Assembly (NCBI GenBank): GCA_031761405.1
Contig: JASEVX010000012.1
Span: 27,885,217-27,949,216, forward strand
Length of the DNA: 64,000 nucleotides
From: Serripes groenlandicus
Taxonomy: Eukaryota > Mollusca > Bivalvia > Cardiida > Cardiidae
Direction of reading: 5' to 3'
The position numbers and the translations under genes are program-made. Below the pieces are notes generated by a model. That model was not told the origin of the DNA. It worked only from the letters and a program-made list of their open reading frames with translations, and searched no databases. Every line of letters begins with the position of its first letter. The first letter of the stretch is position 1. This document shows positions 22,067 through 32,125 of this stretch, piece by piece.

Positions 22067-22166
22067 GTTCAAAGTAGTTTATAAAATCACTGTATTTTAC
22101 TTAAATATCACTTAAAGTTCAAAGTAATTCATAAAATCACTGTAGTTTACTTAAATGTCAAATAAC
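22067..22166 (+). repeat. 50-bp tandem duplication in the gene A promoter
   Basis: Two imperfect 50-bp units start GTTCAAAGTAG at 22067 and GTTCAAAGTAA at 22117. Each includes ATAAAATCACTGTA and TTACTTAAATRTCA. Gene B has only one unit at the same place. Confidence 0.8.
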
Positions 22167-22230
22167 TTACGTAATTGACTAAATTAGTTCAAATTACACT
22201 TGTTATGTCAAATCGCCCATATCTGTTCTG

Positions 22231-22237
22231 TATAAAA
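22231..22237 (+). promoter_or_regulatory. TATA box of gene A
   Basis: TATAAAA lies 65 bases before the start codon. The element and about 30 bases around it (CTGTTCTGTATAAAA) are conserved at the same distance in gene B, so transcription probably starts near 22260. Confidence 0.75.
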
Positions 22238-22295
22238 ACTGTCTGTTTACAGATTACGACAGTCTACATTTTGACCACTACACCAAACGGGAAAG

Positions 22296-25200
22296 ATGCT
22301 TCGCTTCGTGTTTCCAATTGTTGGGGCTTTGTTCATGTTGACATATTGTGTTCTAGGTAGGTCTATTTATTCATCAATCTTTCACTTAATATTTACTAGC
22401 ACAGTTTTGAGTTGCCTGATGTGAGCATTTATGAAAAAAATAAAATGAATGACTTGCAACTGGAAATGTTTCCATTACTTTATTGTCTTAACTATTTGTA
22501 TATGTATATTTATGTATATCAACCATGAGCTGTATATACTTCAGTTGAAATCATTAACATATCTGATCTGTTCTGTTTCAAGGAGCACATCAATCGCTCA
22601 CCTATCGAAAAACACTTCTATTAATCTTTATTTTCGGATCTGAGTTGAGAAAGGTAACTAGAACGAATTTACAGTTTTGCTGTTTCGAACGTCCTTTGAA
22701 GGAGACGACGTTTGAGAATATTGCGGAAACTGAGAAATAATTTAATGGTTCTCAAAATGCATTTAAACCAGTACCATTATACGTAATGCCATGGTTATTT
22801 AGTTAACAATTAGAAACTCATGGTTGTATACAGCTGAAGACTGCGTACATAATCGAGGTAAAAAAACATATATATACATGAAACACGAACTGAATTGTCA
22901 TAACATAAGCACCATCGGGAAGTTTCCGCAAATAGATTACGGAAACTGCCGAACGGTACGGAAATGTCGTATGCAAATAAAATGTTGTCATAAAACAACT
23001 TGAGCTTCACTACCATATTTTTGTCAACAAATGCGTTTAGGTATATATAACATATATGAAGATGGTGTAGACTCTGGTAAGAGTTTGCGGATGCACAAGC
23101 ACGTCTGATTCTTCACTTTACGCAGATGTATGGAGATCCGAAATGGCTAGATGCTGCTCTTATGGTCTTGAAAACTAATAGAATTCTTCATGAATGCTAA
23201 TAGTTGCGTGCTCTTTTATTATTCAGGCTATATTATCAGTACCAATCGATTCAGTCAAATCTTAGCTTCGCCAATATAAATCACCATATACGCCACTATA
23301 TGTCTTGTATTCTTTAACGTATAACACTCCAAATGGGCTCGGCGGTGTCCGACCGAAATCGTTAGAGATCGGCATTCATCGTTGCATTGTTGGTCATTTC
23401 CGGCGGAAATCACGGGTAAAATAACGAAAATACCGATCCCTAACGGCTTCATACAGATATAACCGATTTTATATAATGCTAATAAAAAGCGAAGCTGTAT
23501 GTATATTGCCGAATCTATGTTAAACACCATACGTATACTATATTGGCCATAGTTTCTGTGAAAAGGCTTTTTAAAAACCCTTTTTCTATTATATTATATA
23601 AAAGTTTATATATGTAACAGATGATGCTTCCTAAGACGTTTCAACCAAGGAAATTGACCGAAATTAGTAATTAGTATCGCAATTTTTAATTTAAATAAAA
23701 GCCAATTCATTTAATCTAACTGAGTGCTTTATTTTACAATAGGGAACACTGGCAACCAGAGAGTGGCGTCTTACATTTTGCAGAATTATGACAGTAGAGT
23801 GGCCCCAGACTTCTTAAACGTGAACATCAGTATATTTCTCCGGCGTATTGTTGACTTAGATGTTGTAAGTGTATTGTTTTTGTATTTTTTTTTTTCAGAG
23901 TATTGCTTTAGTATTATTTTTTCAGAGTATTGTTTTCGTATTATTTTATCAAATTGTCGTACATTTTTATCTTGTTTTTTATTTGTTTTCATTGATATAC
24001 ATCAATCATGCTATCGATTCATATAGCATGAATGTATTTAACTTAATTTACATTGCAATTTGTTTAGCGTTTTGTTGATTTTGATATTGCGAGTTTAGTA
24101 TTTTCATCGCTGTTCTTGACATCCGCTAACGCGTATTGGTGAAACAATTGAGGATGTTTCAAAATTATAAGTTCTAGCTAAATTTGACATATTATTTAAA
24201 TATTGATTTCACGCACAGAAGAAGTTTTGGTCTAAAGTACTGTCTTGAAAGTAAAATATTATACCTACAATTGTTGTAACGTAATAATTACACGTTTTGG
24301 GAAAAAGACATGCCTGAGCAAACACGATAAAGGATCGATTGATACTGATATACGGAAGTTTAAAAAAGTATATTATGACTTGTTATGTAAACAGTCCAGA
24401 TCTAAAACAGACTGTGCGGATACACTGTCTGATCTGGTTCTACACTGGTCGCTAATGCCTTATGGTCGTTATTTCACCGAACGCCGCTCCTGTAGTGTTT
24501 GATATTTGTTTGCCATATACTTGTTTTGTAAATGGCCAAACAAATTAAATATTGCTGATTGTCAATATATTTGAAATTTGAAACTTGAAACTTGAAACTT
24601 GTATTCATTACAGACCAAGAAGGTACTCACGCTTGATGCCTGGTTATTGATAGTGTGGAATGATAACCGCCTTGCCTGGTCAGAAGAGGGGGACTTTGAG
24701 AATACCACAAACATGGTTCTACCTTCAAGCTCGGTCTGGATTCCTGATATCGTCTTGTTTAACAGGTACCAACAACTTTATACATTACTACTATATGTTC
24801 AGGAGTATTAAGGATACACAGGAAATACAGTAAAACCTGTGCTTAAGACCACCTTTGTTTAGCAATTCCCTCTTCCCGATTGTACAGGCTTTCATTTCTG
24901 TCTCTCAAAGTACCCCGAATGATTAGAAGTGCACACTTTAAGTCTATATACATTTCTTAAAAGCGCCACGGTAGGTTTTTTTTTCATTATACAATACTAT
25001 AAAGGTGGGAAGAATGGCTTTCCCTTCTTGGCGTTCCTTGTGGAGATCAGCAATACGACTGACACGTTGGTTTCAGTAATAAATGAACAGTCATACTGGT
25101 TACTTACCCAAGAAACGCCATGAATTAACTGAAAAATTGTTTCAAGCGGCGTAAAACACCATGAAAATAAATAAGCATACTTTGGTCAAATACACAAGTA

Positions 25201-27419
25201 CTGGTTAACAGCAGAATACAGAGCTGATCCAGATCGATATGTATTTAGAAAACTCGAATGGAGCGAGGGATGGGGAATAAGGAGGGTATGGGGTAGTAGA
25301 TGAAAACCCTTTTCCGCCTTCAAAAATGGTGTTACTACACTAAAGGTGTACGCCATTGCATTGTCATACACCCATATACCAGTCGAACCTGTTTGAAACA
25401 TGTGACTTGGCGAAATCTATATATACAGGCAAACCTGTGCTAATGACTATCTTAACATTCCCTGTCTTTAGCAACCACACTTTAAACTTCCCAATTACTC
25501 ATTTTCTGCATATATGACCCTGCAATTGAGGACCACCTGTGAGCAAAGACCAGGTTGTTCTTTTCCCGCGGGTAGTCTTTAAAAACAGATTGGTCTGTAT
25601 ATATATATGTGTGTATATTATCAATATAATATCACGGTAGCAACTTTAAATCCCTATTTGGTCTTCTTTTACTGGTATAAGAATAAAAATTGCTATGCCT
25701 TCGCTACAAATAAAATGATATTCAAAACATATGACCCATATTATGTTCCCATTCTATGTCACTAGTTCAAATTTCGTCACCTGTGACAATTTGCAAAACT
25801 CTTTTTGTCATAGGTTGGGAACCTGTCAATTAAGCATATTTTCAGTAATATAACCGCGCATCCTTTTCTGGTCGACAGTAAAAAGATCGGGTATCCACCA
25901 TCAAGATTTTCTTTCATATTATATGAATCGTTGATAGCTAAATACTAACAATGTGTACAATATCACATTCTGTATATTTAGCATGATTTTGAGGAAGTAC
26001 CTTTACCATCATTACATTTTGCCCACGGTTCTATATTCTTAGGCCGACAAGATTTTACTGCATTTTCAACATATTTTCTGCCGCAACACATGTTCCGTTT
26101 GTTGGTCTTCAAACTGTTTTATAAAACTCCTTACTGGACCCATAAACACGAGTAATTCATATATTAAATATATCAGTATTGGTTTATCGTTTTTCTAACC
26201 TTTTTTACGACAGTGGTCAAGGACTGCCTAATTCAGATGATAACATTACAAACAATTCAAAACGGTAATGCATTGAGGCATTTGTCTAGCATGTTGAGAA
26301 ATCCGCCGTGGCCGACTGGTAAGCGTCAGTGATTTGGAATCGGGCGTCCCGGGTTCGACCTCAAGTGGCGGCGCGACGGTCAGTGTTGCGTGCCCTTGGG
26401 AAAAGCATATTTCCTAGCCTAGTACTGGATTGTTTATACAGCGATCATGAATAATTGAACTGTCGCCGTGCTATAACTGAAATAATATTGAAGGTATATA
26501 ACTGAATTTATCTTTCCAATGTCTACACACAGCTATATGCATATGCGTAACCCCACCCCCACGATCGTGAGGGAGAAACTCACGATTTTCGAAAATTCGA
26601 AAATTTAAAAAAAAAAAAATTTTTTTTAAATCAAATCATGAGGATAAATGTACTGAAATTACTACAATCATTTTCTAACATCAACTTTTTAACATATTGT
26701 CACTGATAAAAGGCCCTTTCTTTCAACAAGTTCAAAACAATGTGTATAGCTCAACTAAATGATGAATACATTTATGTATATTTCTTCTCCATGTGTCTTT
26801 ATTCCATTGGTACCCGTGTTTTTCATTCAAAAGTATGTCTATAAATTAAAATGTTGTTAATATTTTTATTTTCTTGGATGTAATATGAAAGTCTTTGACA
26901 TAACAGACAACTTGCGAGATTTTCTAGTTAACCACAGTTAAAACATTTCTAAATATCAAAGGACAGATTTGAAAACATGCCAAAATAATACTTAAATGCT
27001 AATATACAGTTGAAAATAATCTGTTTAATAGAAAACACTGTTAACTTTATCATTTTCTTTTAAGTGCCAACGGCATTGAGACATACGACAAAGGGCCCAA
27101 CGTCATTGTACATAAAAGCGGAGAAATATACTACTATGCACCAGTGCAATTCAGCACCTACTGTTACGCCGGCCATGAGTGGTTCATGAGGTCCGATAAA
27201 GTGACTTGTTCACTGATATTTGGATCCTGGGCATACTTCGGGAACCAGCTGAACCTCGGTATTCTAAACAACGGATTCAACTTAGATTATTACACCAAGG
27301 ACAATTTTCCCACCTGGTCTTTTCAAGACATGTCTTGCGAACGACAAGTTAGGACGTATGCGTGCTGTCCGGAATATGAACCCAAGGTCGAGTATAGTAT
27401 CACCCTGCGCCGAAACTGA
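22296..27419 (+). CDS. Gene A: secreted acetylcholine-binding protein-like, 4 exons
   Basis: Exons 22296-22356, 23743-23864, 24614-24765 and 27065-27419 join in frame to 229 aa, with GT-AG introns of phase 1, 0 and 2. Exon 1 encodes a hydrophobic signal peptide (MLRFVFPIVG..). The rest is a Cys-loop ligand-binding domain: exon 3 has the loop D tryptophan (VWNDNRLAW) and WIPDIVLFN of loop A; exon 4 has the Cys loop, FGSW of loop B and YACCPE of loop C. Translation stops where a receptor would enter its first membrane helix, matching molluscan AChBP in domain content and length (Lymnaea AChBP precursor is also about 229 aa). Its Cys loop lacks the receptor FPFD motif. NVNIS and NTT are possible glycosylation sites. 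By family it should form a secreted ligand-binding pentamer, but loop A has Phe for Tyr and the second loop C Tyr is shifted, so acetylcholine binding is uncertain. Confidence 0.9.
22470..22600 (+). mobile_element. LINE 3' end in intron 1 of gene A
   Basis: TATTGTCTTAACTATTTGTA, ATATCAACCATGAGCTG and GATCTGTTCTGTT match, in sense, the 3' end of the LINE relic at 39827-40645. The same insertion is at 42810-42935 in gene B, so it predates their duplication. Confidence 0.7.
23865..23965 (+). repeat. Three 27-bp-type repeats at the start of gene A intron 2
   Basis: Decayed copies of the unit expanded in gene B (GTATTG..TTTCAGA) begin right after the splice donor. Here there are about three. Confidence 0.7.
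24988..25165 (+). mobile_element. SINE-I body and tail in intron 3 of gene A
   Basis: The head is gone. ACAATACTATAAAGGTGG, AATACGACTGACACGTTGG and GAATTAACTGAAAAATTG mark the body and tail. The ortholog in gene B is at 45990-46180. Confidence 0.65.
26304..26500 (+). mobile_element. SINE-III in intron 3 of gene A
   Basis: CGTGGCCGACTGGTAAGCGT head, TTCGACCTC box B and a decayed tail (CTATAACTGAAATAATATTG). Counterparts are at 47649-47865 (gene B) and 61870-62085 (gene C), so it predates all three genes. Confidence 0.75.
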
Positions 27420-27544
27420 ACAAGGCAGGGTCTCAATCAGAAGATCGATTGATTAAAAATCGATTTATTGTGGATTTATCAAAAGACATGTTGACATACA
27501 TGTAGTAATAATTAATCTCCATTGATATGAAAACAAAACCTGCG

Positions 27545-27550
27545 AATAAA
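27545..27550 (+). terminator. Polyadenylation signal of gene A
   Basis: AATAAA 126 bases after the stop codon. The equivalent signal is kept in genes B and C. Confidence 0.65.
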
Positions 27551-27609
27551 TAAATAACCACGTGATAATGCTGCAATACGTTTGTCTAATTTTGTTTATT
27601 GAAAAAAAG

Positions 27610-27795
27610 GTGTGTGTTTGGCTACTGACACTTTTAACAGTTTCCCGCCTACAACAAATATGGAGCTGACGACTTTAAAAAATATATGGAAAAATGAATG
27701 AATCATTATTGAATATAATTGAAAACATATACAAAATGTCGTCTGCTGCAAATGCGTCAGAATGCGTCTAAATGAAAAAAAGAGTAATATAAGAT
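27610..27795. mobile_element. MITE-1, decayed copy downstream of gene A
   Basis: CTTTTAACAGTTTCCCGCCT at the left and GTCGTCTGCTGCAAATGCG near the right. The same copy, in the same place, is split by a hAT element in block B and lies at 60693-60870 in block C. Confidence 0.6.
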
Positions 27796-27826
27796 ATTAT
27801 TTGTAGTATTAGAATTGCTCTTGTTT

Positions 27827-28037
27827 TTAACTCTTTCACTGCCGAAATTTAAAAAGTCGACTCTTCCAATGTGAAAAGTGGACCACTCTAGTTCGTCCAA
27901 TAGGAAATTTGGTAAAAGTTGATGTCTAAGTGGCAAAAAATGCAGAATTCAGGAGAGACAGTTCTTTACGATCCGTCTCAACTGAATCTGTATTGTTTGC
28001 GAAAGCCTTTAATTGTCTTTGGGAGCAAAAGAGTTAA
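27827..28037. mobile_element. MITE-2, complete TTAA-flanked copy private to block A
   Basis: TTAACTCTTTCACTGCC at the left and GGGAGCAAAAGAGTTAA at the right bound 211 bp without coding capacity. Blocks B and C keep the unoccupied TTAA between the same flanks (B: TCTTGTTTTTAAATCAACAA near 50001-50020). This shows insertion into TTAA after the duplication, as for piggyBac-like elements. Confidence 0.85.
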
Positions 28038-28094
28038 CTCAAACAGTTCTCTTTTATCATATGACTGGATTCATTTATTTGTCTTTCAAACTGA

Positions 28095-28620
28095 ACTGAA
28101 CTGCCGAGTCCCAGTCATTCAGTCGGTAGCGACGAGGGCTGTAACTTTAGAGGTTGTGAGTGCGAACCCAAGCTCGACCAACATTCTTTCCGACGTTTAT
28201 CAAACGTCACTGCGACAAGCGTCATTCGCTTTCCATCAATATAAAAACAGTCAACGTAGACAAGCAGTCCGTTCCTTGGAAAGACTGTTGTGTGGGGTAC
28301 TTTTTTTACGAACGCCAGGAATTAATGAATGAATGTATAATGTTTTACGGCGCATCGACAGCTAAGGTCATTTAGCGCGCATTTAAATTTATTTATTCAT
28401 GATCCCTGGGTGAACAAACCAGTACTAGGCTAGAAAATGTGCCTTGCACAAGAGCACTCCACCATGACCGAATTGCCGCGACTGGGGATCGAACCCGGGA
28501 CACCCGGTTTCGAAATCCCCGACGCTAACCACTCGACCACAGCGGATTCCACGAACGAACGCCAGGAAACACTTGGCTAGGCGAATTGGTCGCCGTGATA
28601 TAACTGAAGACAAAAACGTC
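28095..28620 (+). mobile_element. SINE-II, interrupted by a SINE-III variant
   Basis: The head is GAGTCCCAGTCATTCAGTCG. The body runs to 28321, is broken by the insert at 28322-28554, and resumes with GCCAGGAAACACTTGGC and the common tail. Equivalent uninterrupted copies are at 50090-50345 and, inverted, at 60320-60585. Confidence 0.8.
28322..28554 (-). mobile_element. SINE-III variant with a different 3' tail, complete
   Basis: A perfect 14-bp target duplication ACGAACGCCAGGAA flanks it (28308-28321 and 28555-28568). The tRNA-like head and GGCACATTTTCTAGCC body are those of SINE-III. The 3' end is different: GCGCGCTAAATGACC, TAGCTGTCGATGCGCC and an (ATTC)n tail. Both paralogous sites are empty. 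Confidence 0.88.
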
Positions 28621-28679
28621 GTTTAACCCAATCAAACAATGATACCGATATAGTACCCGGACGGACACTCTTCGCCTCC

Positions 28680-28900
28680 TGTGGATTTTCCGTTTCAAGA
28701 ATCATTACTCTATACCTCTATCCCCATGATACGTAATGTGTAGGCCCGGATTAGCTCGCGCAGATTGCGCATGCTGAACTGGTTCGATACATTACGTAGA
28801 GTCCATCATGTTGGTTTTCTCGTGGAAAGGTTCATATATAAATCAGCCTAAACTATATCATAGATGGTCAACAAAAGAATATATTTAAATAAGAAAACTC
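28680..28900. repeat. Block flank with a dispersed repeat
   Basis: Shared with block C (about 60050-60290) and partly with 63870-63960. It contains a segment around TTACGTAGAGTCC and TGATACGTAATGTG. Its nature is not clear. Confidence 0.5.
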
Positions 28901-28987
28901 AAAACGGTATAACTTAACATACAATTTATCTGACGACAATAGTTGCCATGTCAAAACTCAGCGGTCATTTATACAAGCCGTTGATTT

Positions 28988-29210
28988 TAATTGATTTATT
29001 GATTGACGTTTTAATGTTGTTTACAACGTAGTATATCGGTTAAATTACGGCGATCAGACCAACAGTTCACATATCGTGGGATTCTTTTTTGTACTTTTCG
29101 CACCAATTTCTCCAAACATTATTCTTCTCAAACAACTTGCTTACTCCCTACATAGATCATTATGATCTAGGGTGGAAGAAGAGTGACACCTCTCAAACGT
29201 ATATGTATAT
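28988..29210 (-). mobile_element. SINE-V, decayed
   Basis: The tail ATTGATTTATTGATTGACG, TGTTTACAACG and TATCGGTTAAATTACGGCG match the SINE at 50566-51080 (B) and 59440-59935 (C). The head is eroded. Confidence 0.6.
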
Positions 29211-29644
29211 GTTTCGGTTTGCAGACATTCTAAATCTTCTGAAAACATGCATAACCAAATTTCGCTCAGATACCGCGTTATGTGCCAATTTTTGTCAGGG
29301 CAGGGTCACATACTATGTTCGTGACTTCTATAAATCCAAGGCTGTATGTTGGTCTCGGAAATCATCTCCATTGATACTTATTTGAAACAGGGAAATTAAT
29401 TCGTATCGCAATCTAGACGAATATCAATTATCTGATACAGACGACACTGAAGTATTAGCAGCAAACACATATTGGAAATAATGTGAGGAAAAGAGGTATA
29501 GCTAAATACGATTTCCCCTTTTCCCAAAGTGGTTTTGAAAAGTAATTCAAAGTTATATTTTCACTTATTTATATATAGCAATTTTCTTTAATAATTTCCA
29601 AAGCAGACGACTGTCTAAAATGTCAGATCAGGTAAACGGTTGCA

Positions 29645-29832
29645 TGATCAGGCGTCTGACCATACAACCTGCAGCAGACGACTTTGAACGTATTTTGTCA
29701 AATAATAGAAAATCTCCATAATTGGATGGATAACCTGTGACTTAAAGTGGAAAACATTGTGGAAAAAGGAGAAATTGCACGTTTTGTGCAATTTCTTCTT
29801 TTGTCACTATGTTTTCAAAAAGCCGTCTATTA
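29645..29832. mobile_element. MITE-1, copy lacking terminal repeats
   Basis: Internal sequence almost identical to the next copy (GCAGCAGACGACTTTGAACG, central hairpin GCACGTTTTGTGC), truncated at both ends and abutting it. Confidence 0.7.
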
Positions 29833-30061
29833 TTAACCCTTTCCCTCATACGGCAATTCTGCAGCAGACGACTTTGAACGTATTTTGTCAAAAAATAGAA
29901 AATCTCCATAATTGGATGGATAACCTGTGATAAAAAGTGGAAGACATTGTGGCAAAAGGAGAAATTGCACGTTTTGTCCATTTCTTCTTTTGTCACTATG
30001 TTTTCAAAAGGTCGTCTGCTGCAGAGGCGTCAGAAAGCGTCTATATGAGGGAAAGGGTTAA
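29833..30061. mobile_element. MITE-1, complete TTAA-flanked copy
   Basis: TTAACCCTTTCCCTCATACG to ATATGAGGGAAAGGGTTAA, 229 bp. The terminal and subterminal repeats are intact, so this is one of the best-preserved copies. Confidence 0.87.
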
Positions 30062-30534
30062 AGATGGTCCTAACGGAGTTTCGTACGTCTCTTTTCCTAA
30101 AGCAATGCTCTACTATGAGTAATTGTAAAAGACATAACAGATAGCTGGCGTCCTGCAACGAAAGGTGCAACTATTATTTTAATAAGTAAGTAAGTAAGTA
30201 TGTAAATTAATTAGTTAGAGACGATAATAAACTTGGCTGTTCAAATCTTCCTCTGGGCCCTCTAAAATAAAACTTAAATATAGCGAGCCAAATGTCAGAC
30301 CAAACTAAAGCAGGAGGTGTTCTCATATTTATTTATTTTATCATATTTTTTGTTAATGCGAAACAAGCTTTCGTAATGTCAAACGAATTAGGGATCTCTA
30401 TGACAGACGGTTTGACTCATTTGAAGGCACTATAATGATAGTACTTTATAACTTGATGTCAATCTGTAAAAAAGAGTGCATGTGCACTAACCCCTTCTAT
30501 ATGAAATAAGGACATGAATAACGTTATGAGTAAT
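30062..30534. other. Intergenic, nothing firmly recognised
   Basis: A (TAAG)n run at about 30181-30200 followed by AATAAACTTGGC could be a minus-strand non-LTR element tail. No gene seen. Confidence 0.4.
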
Positions 30535-30765
30535 CAGAATCAGAATGTCCCAATTATTGATAACAATAATGATAATAAAAATGATGCTGATAATAATGAT
30601 AATATAATAATAATTACTAAACATAGTAATAATAATAAAAACGTAGCATTAATTAATGAATTATAATACAAATAATCATGATGTTATTTATGATTATAAT
30701 GATTATAATGACAATAATAATGAAAATAATAATAATGATGATAATAATAATGATAGTAAGGCATC
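30535..30765. repeat. AT-rich low-complexity (AAT/GATAAT) region
   Basis: Imperfect AAT, ATGATAAT and TTAT repeats over about 230 bp. Confidence 0.8.
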
Positions 30766-30894
30766 TAGCTTATAACTTCCAATATACACATGATTTTAAA
30801 GCATAACGGCAGAAGACATTAGAAAACATTGTTGAAAAAAATAAATGCTTATAAACCAGGAATGTATCTGTTGCTACAATGATTTCAACTTTAA

Positions 30895-31158
30895 TTAACC
30901 CTTTCGAGGGCTTGGCGTGAAACGGTTGTAACTAAAATTGGTATTTTGTTACCAAGGTTAATCACCTCGCCATAAAGTCTTTAAAAGCGTTAAATCATTT
31001 TTCTTGGTAAACAATGGAAAGTTAGGTGCCATTGCTCGTTCTGAGCAATGGCACCTAAATTTGCACTGTTTACAAAGGGGTCAAAATTGCCCCTAAACCA
31101 GGGTTTTCAAAATAGGTTTTTAGTTACAACCGTTTCACGCCAATCCCTCGCTTTCCAA
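30895..31158. mobile_element. MITE-3, complete hairpin element
   Basis: Inverted ends read GAGGGCTTGGCGTGAAACGG on the left and, reversed, GAGGGATTGGCGTGAAACGG on the right, continuing GTTGTAACTAAAA. The centre is a hairpin around GCCATTGCTCGTTC/GAGCAATGGC. TTAA precedes the left end, but the right TTAA is lost. Confidence 0.75.
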
Positions 31159-31307
31159 CTTTCAGATGCATTTTGACGCGTCTGCATCACACAACACGAT
31201 TCACATTTTCTCCTTTTGCTACAATGTGTCCAAATCTATCCATTAAATAAACTTCGAATATTTAAGATTTTCCGCACTTTTGTCCAGATATTTCATATTT
31301 GAGATTA

Positions 31308-31496
31308 GCGTCGGGGATTTCGAAACCGGGTGTCCCGGGTTCAATCCCCAGTCGCGGCACTACGGTCATTGGTGGAGTGCCCTTGGGCAAGGCACATTTT
31401 CTAGCCTAGTACTGGTTTGTTTACCCAGGGATCATGAATAAGTGAACTGTCGCCGTGATATAACTGAAATATTGTTGAAAGCCCCAATAAATAAAT
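31308..31496 (+). mobile_element. SINE-III, head partly truncated
   Basis: GTCGGGGATTTCGAAACCGG head half, GGGTTCAATCCCC box B, typical body, and tail with AATAAATAAATA. It sits 60 bp before the first tRNA-Val gene. Confidence 0.8.
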
Positions 31497-31558
31497 AAAT
31501 ACTGTGAAAAAAAAAGGTAAAAGAAAAACGAGGTCACTCATTTCTTTAAAACAAATAA

Positions 31559-31630
31559 GGTTCCGCTGGGGCTCGAACCCAGGACCTTCTGCGTGTTAAG
31601 CAGACGTGATAACCACTACACCACGGAACC
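31559..31630 (-). tRNA. tRNA-Val (AAC)
   Basis: 72 bases plus discriminator fold with a perfect 7-bp acceptor (GGTTCCG/CGGAACC). The A box is TGGTGTAGTGG, the anticodon loop TTAACAC, and the T arm CTGGG-TTCGAGC-CCCAG. A TTTT Pol III stop follows on the minus strand. The discriminator would be U. Confidence 0.93.
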
Positions 31631-31737
31631 TGTAAAACACACAATTATCGTATCATATATTTTAATACAGGTATACATACATACTGAATCTATTTGTGTT
31701 ATATATGATAAACAAGTTGGTATTTGACATCGTTTTG

Positions 31738-31995
31738 TTTGTTTGGAGTTTAACGCCGCTTTCAACAGCTTTGGTCATATCACGGCGGTCAGTGCACCTA
31801 CCCATGTTTTCCTGGCTTTCCCACACCAGTACTTACACAACATTCTTTCGAAGCCACTGACTACTTTCTCACATATATCAGAGGTGAGAGGCAATGGAAA
31901 ACATCGCCCGAAAGAATGTCGCCGCAACCGGGTATCGAACCCGTGACCTCCAGATCACGAGTCAGATACGCTACCAATTGAGCTACCCGGCCGGG
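31738..31995 (-). mobile_element. SINE-IV, tRNA-headed
   Basis: In reverse the head is GGCCGGGTAGCTCAATTGG, with GGTTCGATACCC as B box. The body resembles SINE-II (CACCAGTACT, ATATGTGAGAAAG) and the tail is the common one (ATGACCAAAGCTGTTGAAAG). Confidence 0.8.
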
Positions 31996-32007
31996 TATTT
32001 GACATCG

Positions 32008-32125
32008 TGGGCGGGAGTAGTTTGATTGGTATTTTCTCTGCCTTCAACAATATTCCAGTTATATCACCACGTTTCCTGTGTAAATTACCAGTTCTACCGG
32101 TATTATTTATACTAACACCGGTATA
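32008..32125 (-). mobile_element. SINE-I tail fragment
   Basis: CTTCAACAATATTCCAGTTA and CCAGTTCTACCGG in reverse match the 3' part of SINE-I. Confidence 0.55.

Larger units (their letters stand above)
21745..29400 (+). repeat. Segmental duplication, block A
   Basis: Contains gene A, its promoter, introns and about 2 kb of 3' flank. All these elements have counterparts in order in block B (41409-52300), and the 3' part also in block C, inverted. Shared old insertions include a SINE-I fragment and a SINE-III in intron 3 and a LINE 3' end in intron 1. Confidence 0.85.
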
